DNA of 64,000 nucleotides from Nitrincola schmidtii (GTDB taxonomy: Bacteria; Pseudomonadota; Gammaproteobacteria; Pseudomonadales; Balneatricaceae). The translations under genes and the position numbers were made by a program. Numbering within the stretch: position 1 is the stretch's first letter; each line of letters starts with the position of its first letter. The notes beneath the pieces were generated by a model that ran no database searches, had not been told where the DNA came from, and saw nothing but the letters and a program-made list of their open reading frames with translations. Below, in pieces: positions 63,876-64,000 of the stretch. The DNA is taken from positions 140,910-204,909 of the forward strand of contig NZ_WBOL01000006.1 in NCBI RefSeq assembly GCF_008973715.1, written 5' to 3'.

Positions 63876-64000
63876 ATCGAGTAGGGTGAGGAGTTACCTC
63901 CTCATCCCTCTCACAGAACCGTGCGTACGGGCCTCGTACACGGCTCATGCTACCCACTATCCCAATTCAGGGACTAAGATACCCGTCCTTACCTTCGATA
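63876..64000 (-). mobile_element. 3' end of a group II intron (domains V and VI), continuing beyond the window
   Basis: On the minus strand, domain V is at 63946-63915: GAGCCGTG pairs with CACGGTTC, with the AGC catalytic triad and an inner CGTACG stem. Domain VI follows: GAGGAG-GTAA-CTCCTC, then CCCTACTCGAT to the likely 3' splice site near 63876. The reverse transcriptase/maturase gene should lie to the right, outside the window. Confidence 0.85.

Overview
The window is chromosomal DNA of a gammaproteobacterium. The proteins and gene orders (nudF-yqiB-cpdA-yqiA-parE; proA-nadD-rsfS-rlmH-mrdA-rodA-rlpA-dacA-ybeD-lipB; parC next to an AhpA/YtjB-like gene) fit the Oceanospirillales/Pseudomonadales side. 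Two unrelated cation/proton antiporter loci (DUF1538 and Mnh/Mrp) suggest a salt- or alkali-exposed lifestyle, for example a marine or soda-lake Oceanospirillaceae. The genus cannot be fixed from the sequence alone. Layout: 1-1.7 kb holds truncated queA, tRNA-Leu(CAA) and a decayed integrase/MASE1 scar. 1.8-7.9 kb holds a small secreted protein behind a perfect CRP site, then a leftward catabolic cluster (M20D amidohydrolase, EctB-like aminotransferase with an inserted cysteine cluster, aldehyde dehydrogenase) and a DadA-like oxidase behind a tandem glycine riboswitch. 8.1-13.2 kb is a rightward seven-gene set, P-II / DUF1538 / DUF1538 / P-II / CBS / double DUF1538 / P-II / CBS (eight ORFs), preceded by a perfect FNR-type box. 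It is my best candidate for a poorly described regulated transport system. 13.3-22.2 kb is a leftward housekeeping block: lipoate attachment, cell-elongation peptidoglycan synthesis, ribosome factors, NAD and proline synthesis. 22.4-26.4 kb has an AhpA/YtjB-like protein convergent on parC across a bidirectional terminator. 26.5-34.9 kb has a small unknown, a ChaN-like protein and a seven-to-eight-subunit Mnh/Mrp complex in Mbh-like order. 34.9-38.2 kb has a zinc alcohol dehydrogenase and a MoxR/VWA pair. 38.4-43.8 kb is signalling: H-NOX, a hybrid kinase, and a divergent PhnD-PAS-GGDEF-EAL-CZB protein. 43.8-50.3 kb has a nitrilase remnant, GNAT, DUF2339, SDR, entericidin-like lipoprotein, LEA14-like lipoprotein, and a Fic toxin convergent with a tiny putative antitoxin. 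50.3-58.9 kb has parE, yqiA, cpdA, yqiB, nudF, a Cache-GGDEF-EAL protein, nfo and a LysE exporter. 59.05-62.71 kb is an array of integron gene cassettes without a visible integrase (CALIN-like): two HigBA toxin-antitoxin cassettes with leaderless promoters, a GFA-family cassette and a large decayed cassette, each ending in an attC whose R'' box supplies the stop codon. The right edge has a DUF4105 protein and the 3' end (domains V and VI) of a group II intron running out of the window. Common themes are ion homeostasis, cyclic nucleotide signalling (cAMP via cpdA and a CRP site; c-di-GMP via two dual-domain proteins) and several scars of past mobile DNA: the tRNA-Leu integrase remnant, the cassette array and the intron.
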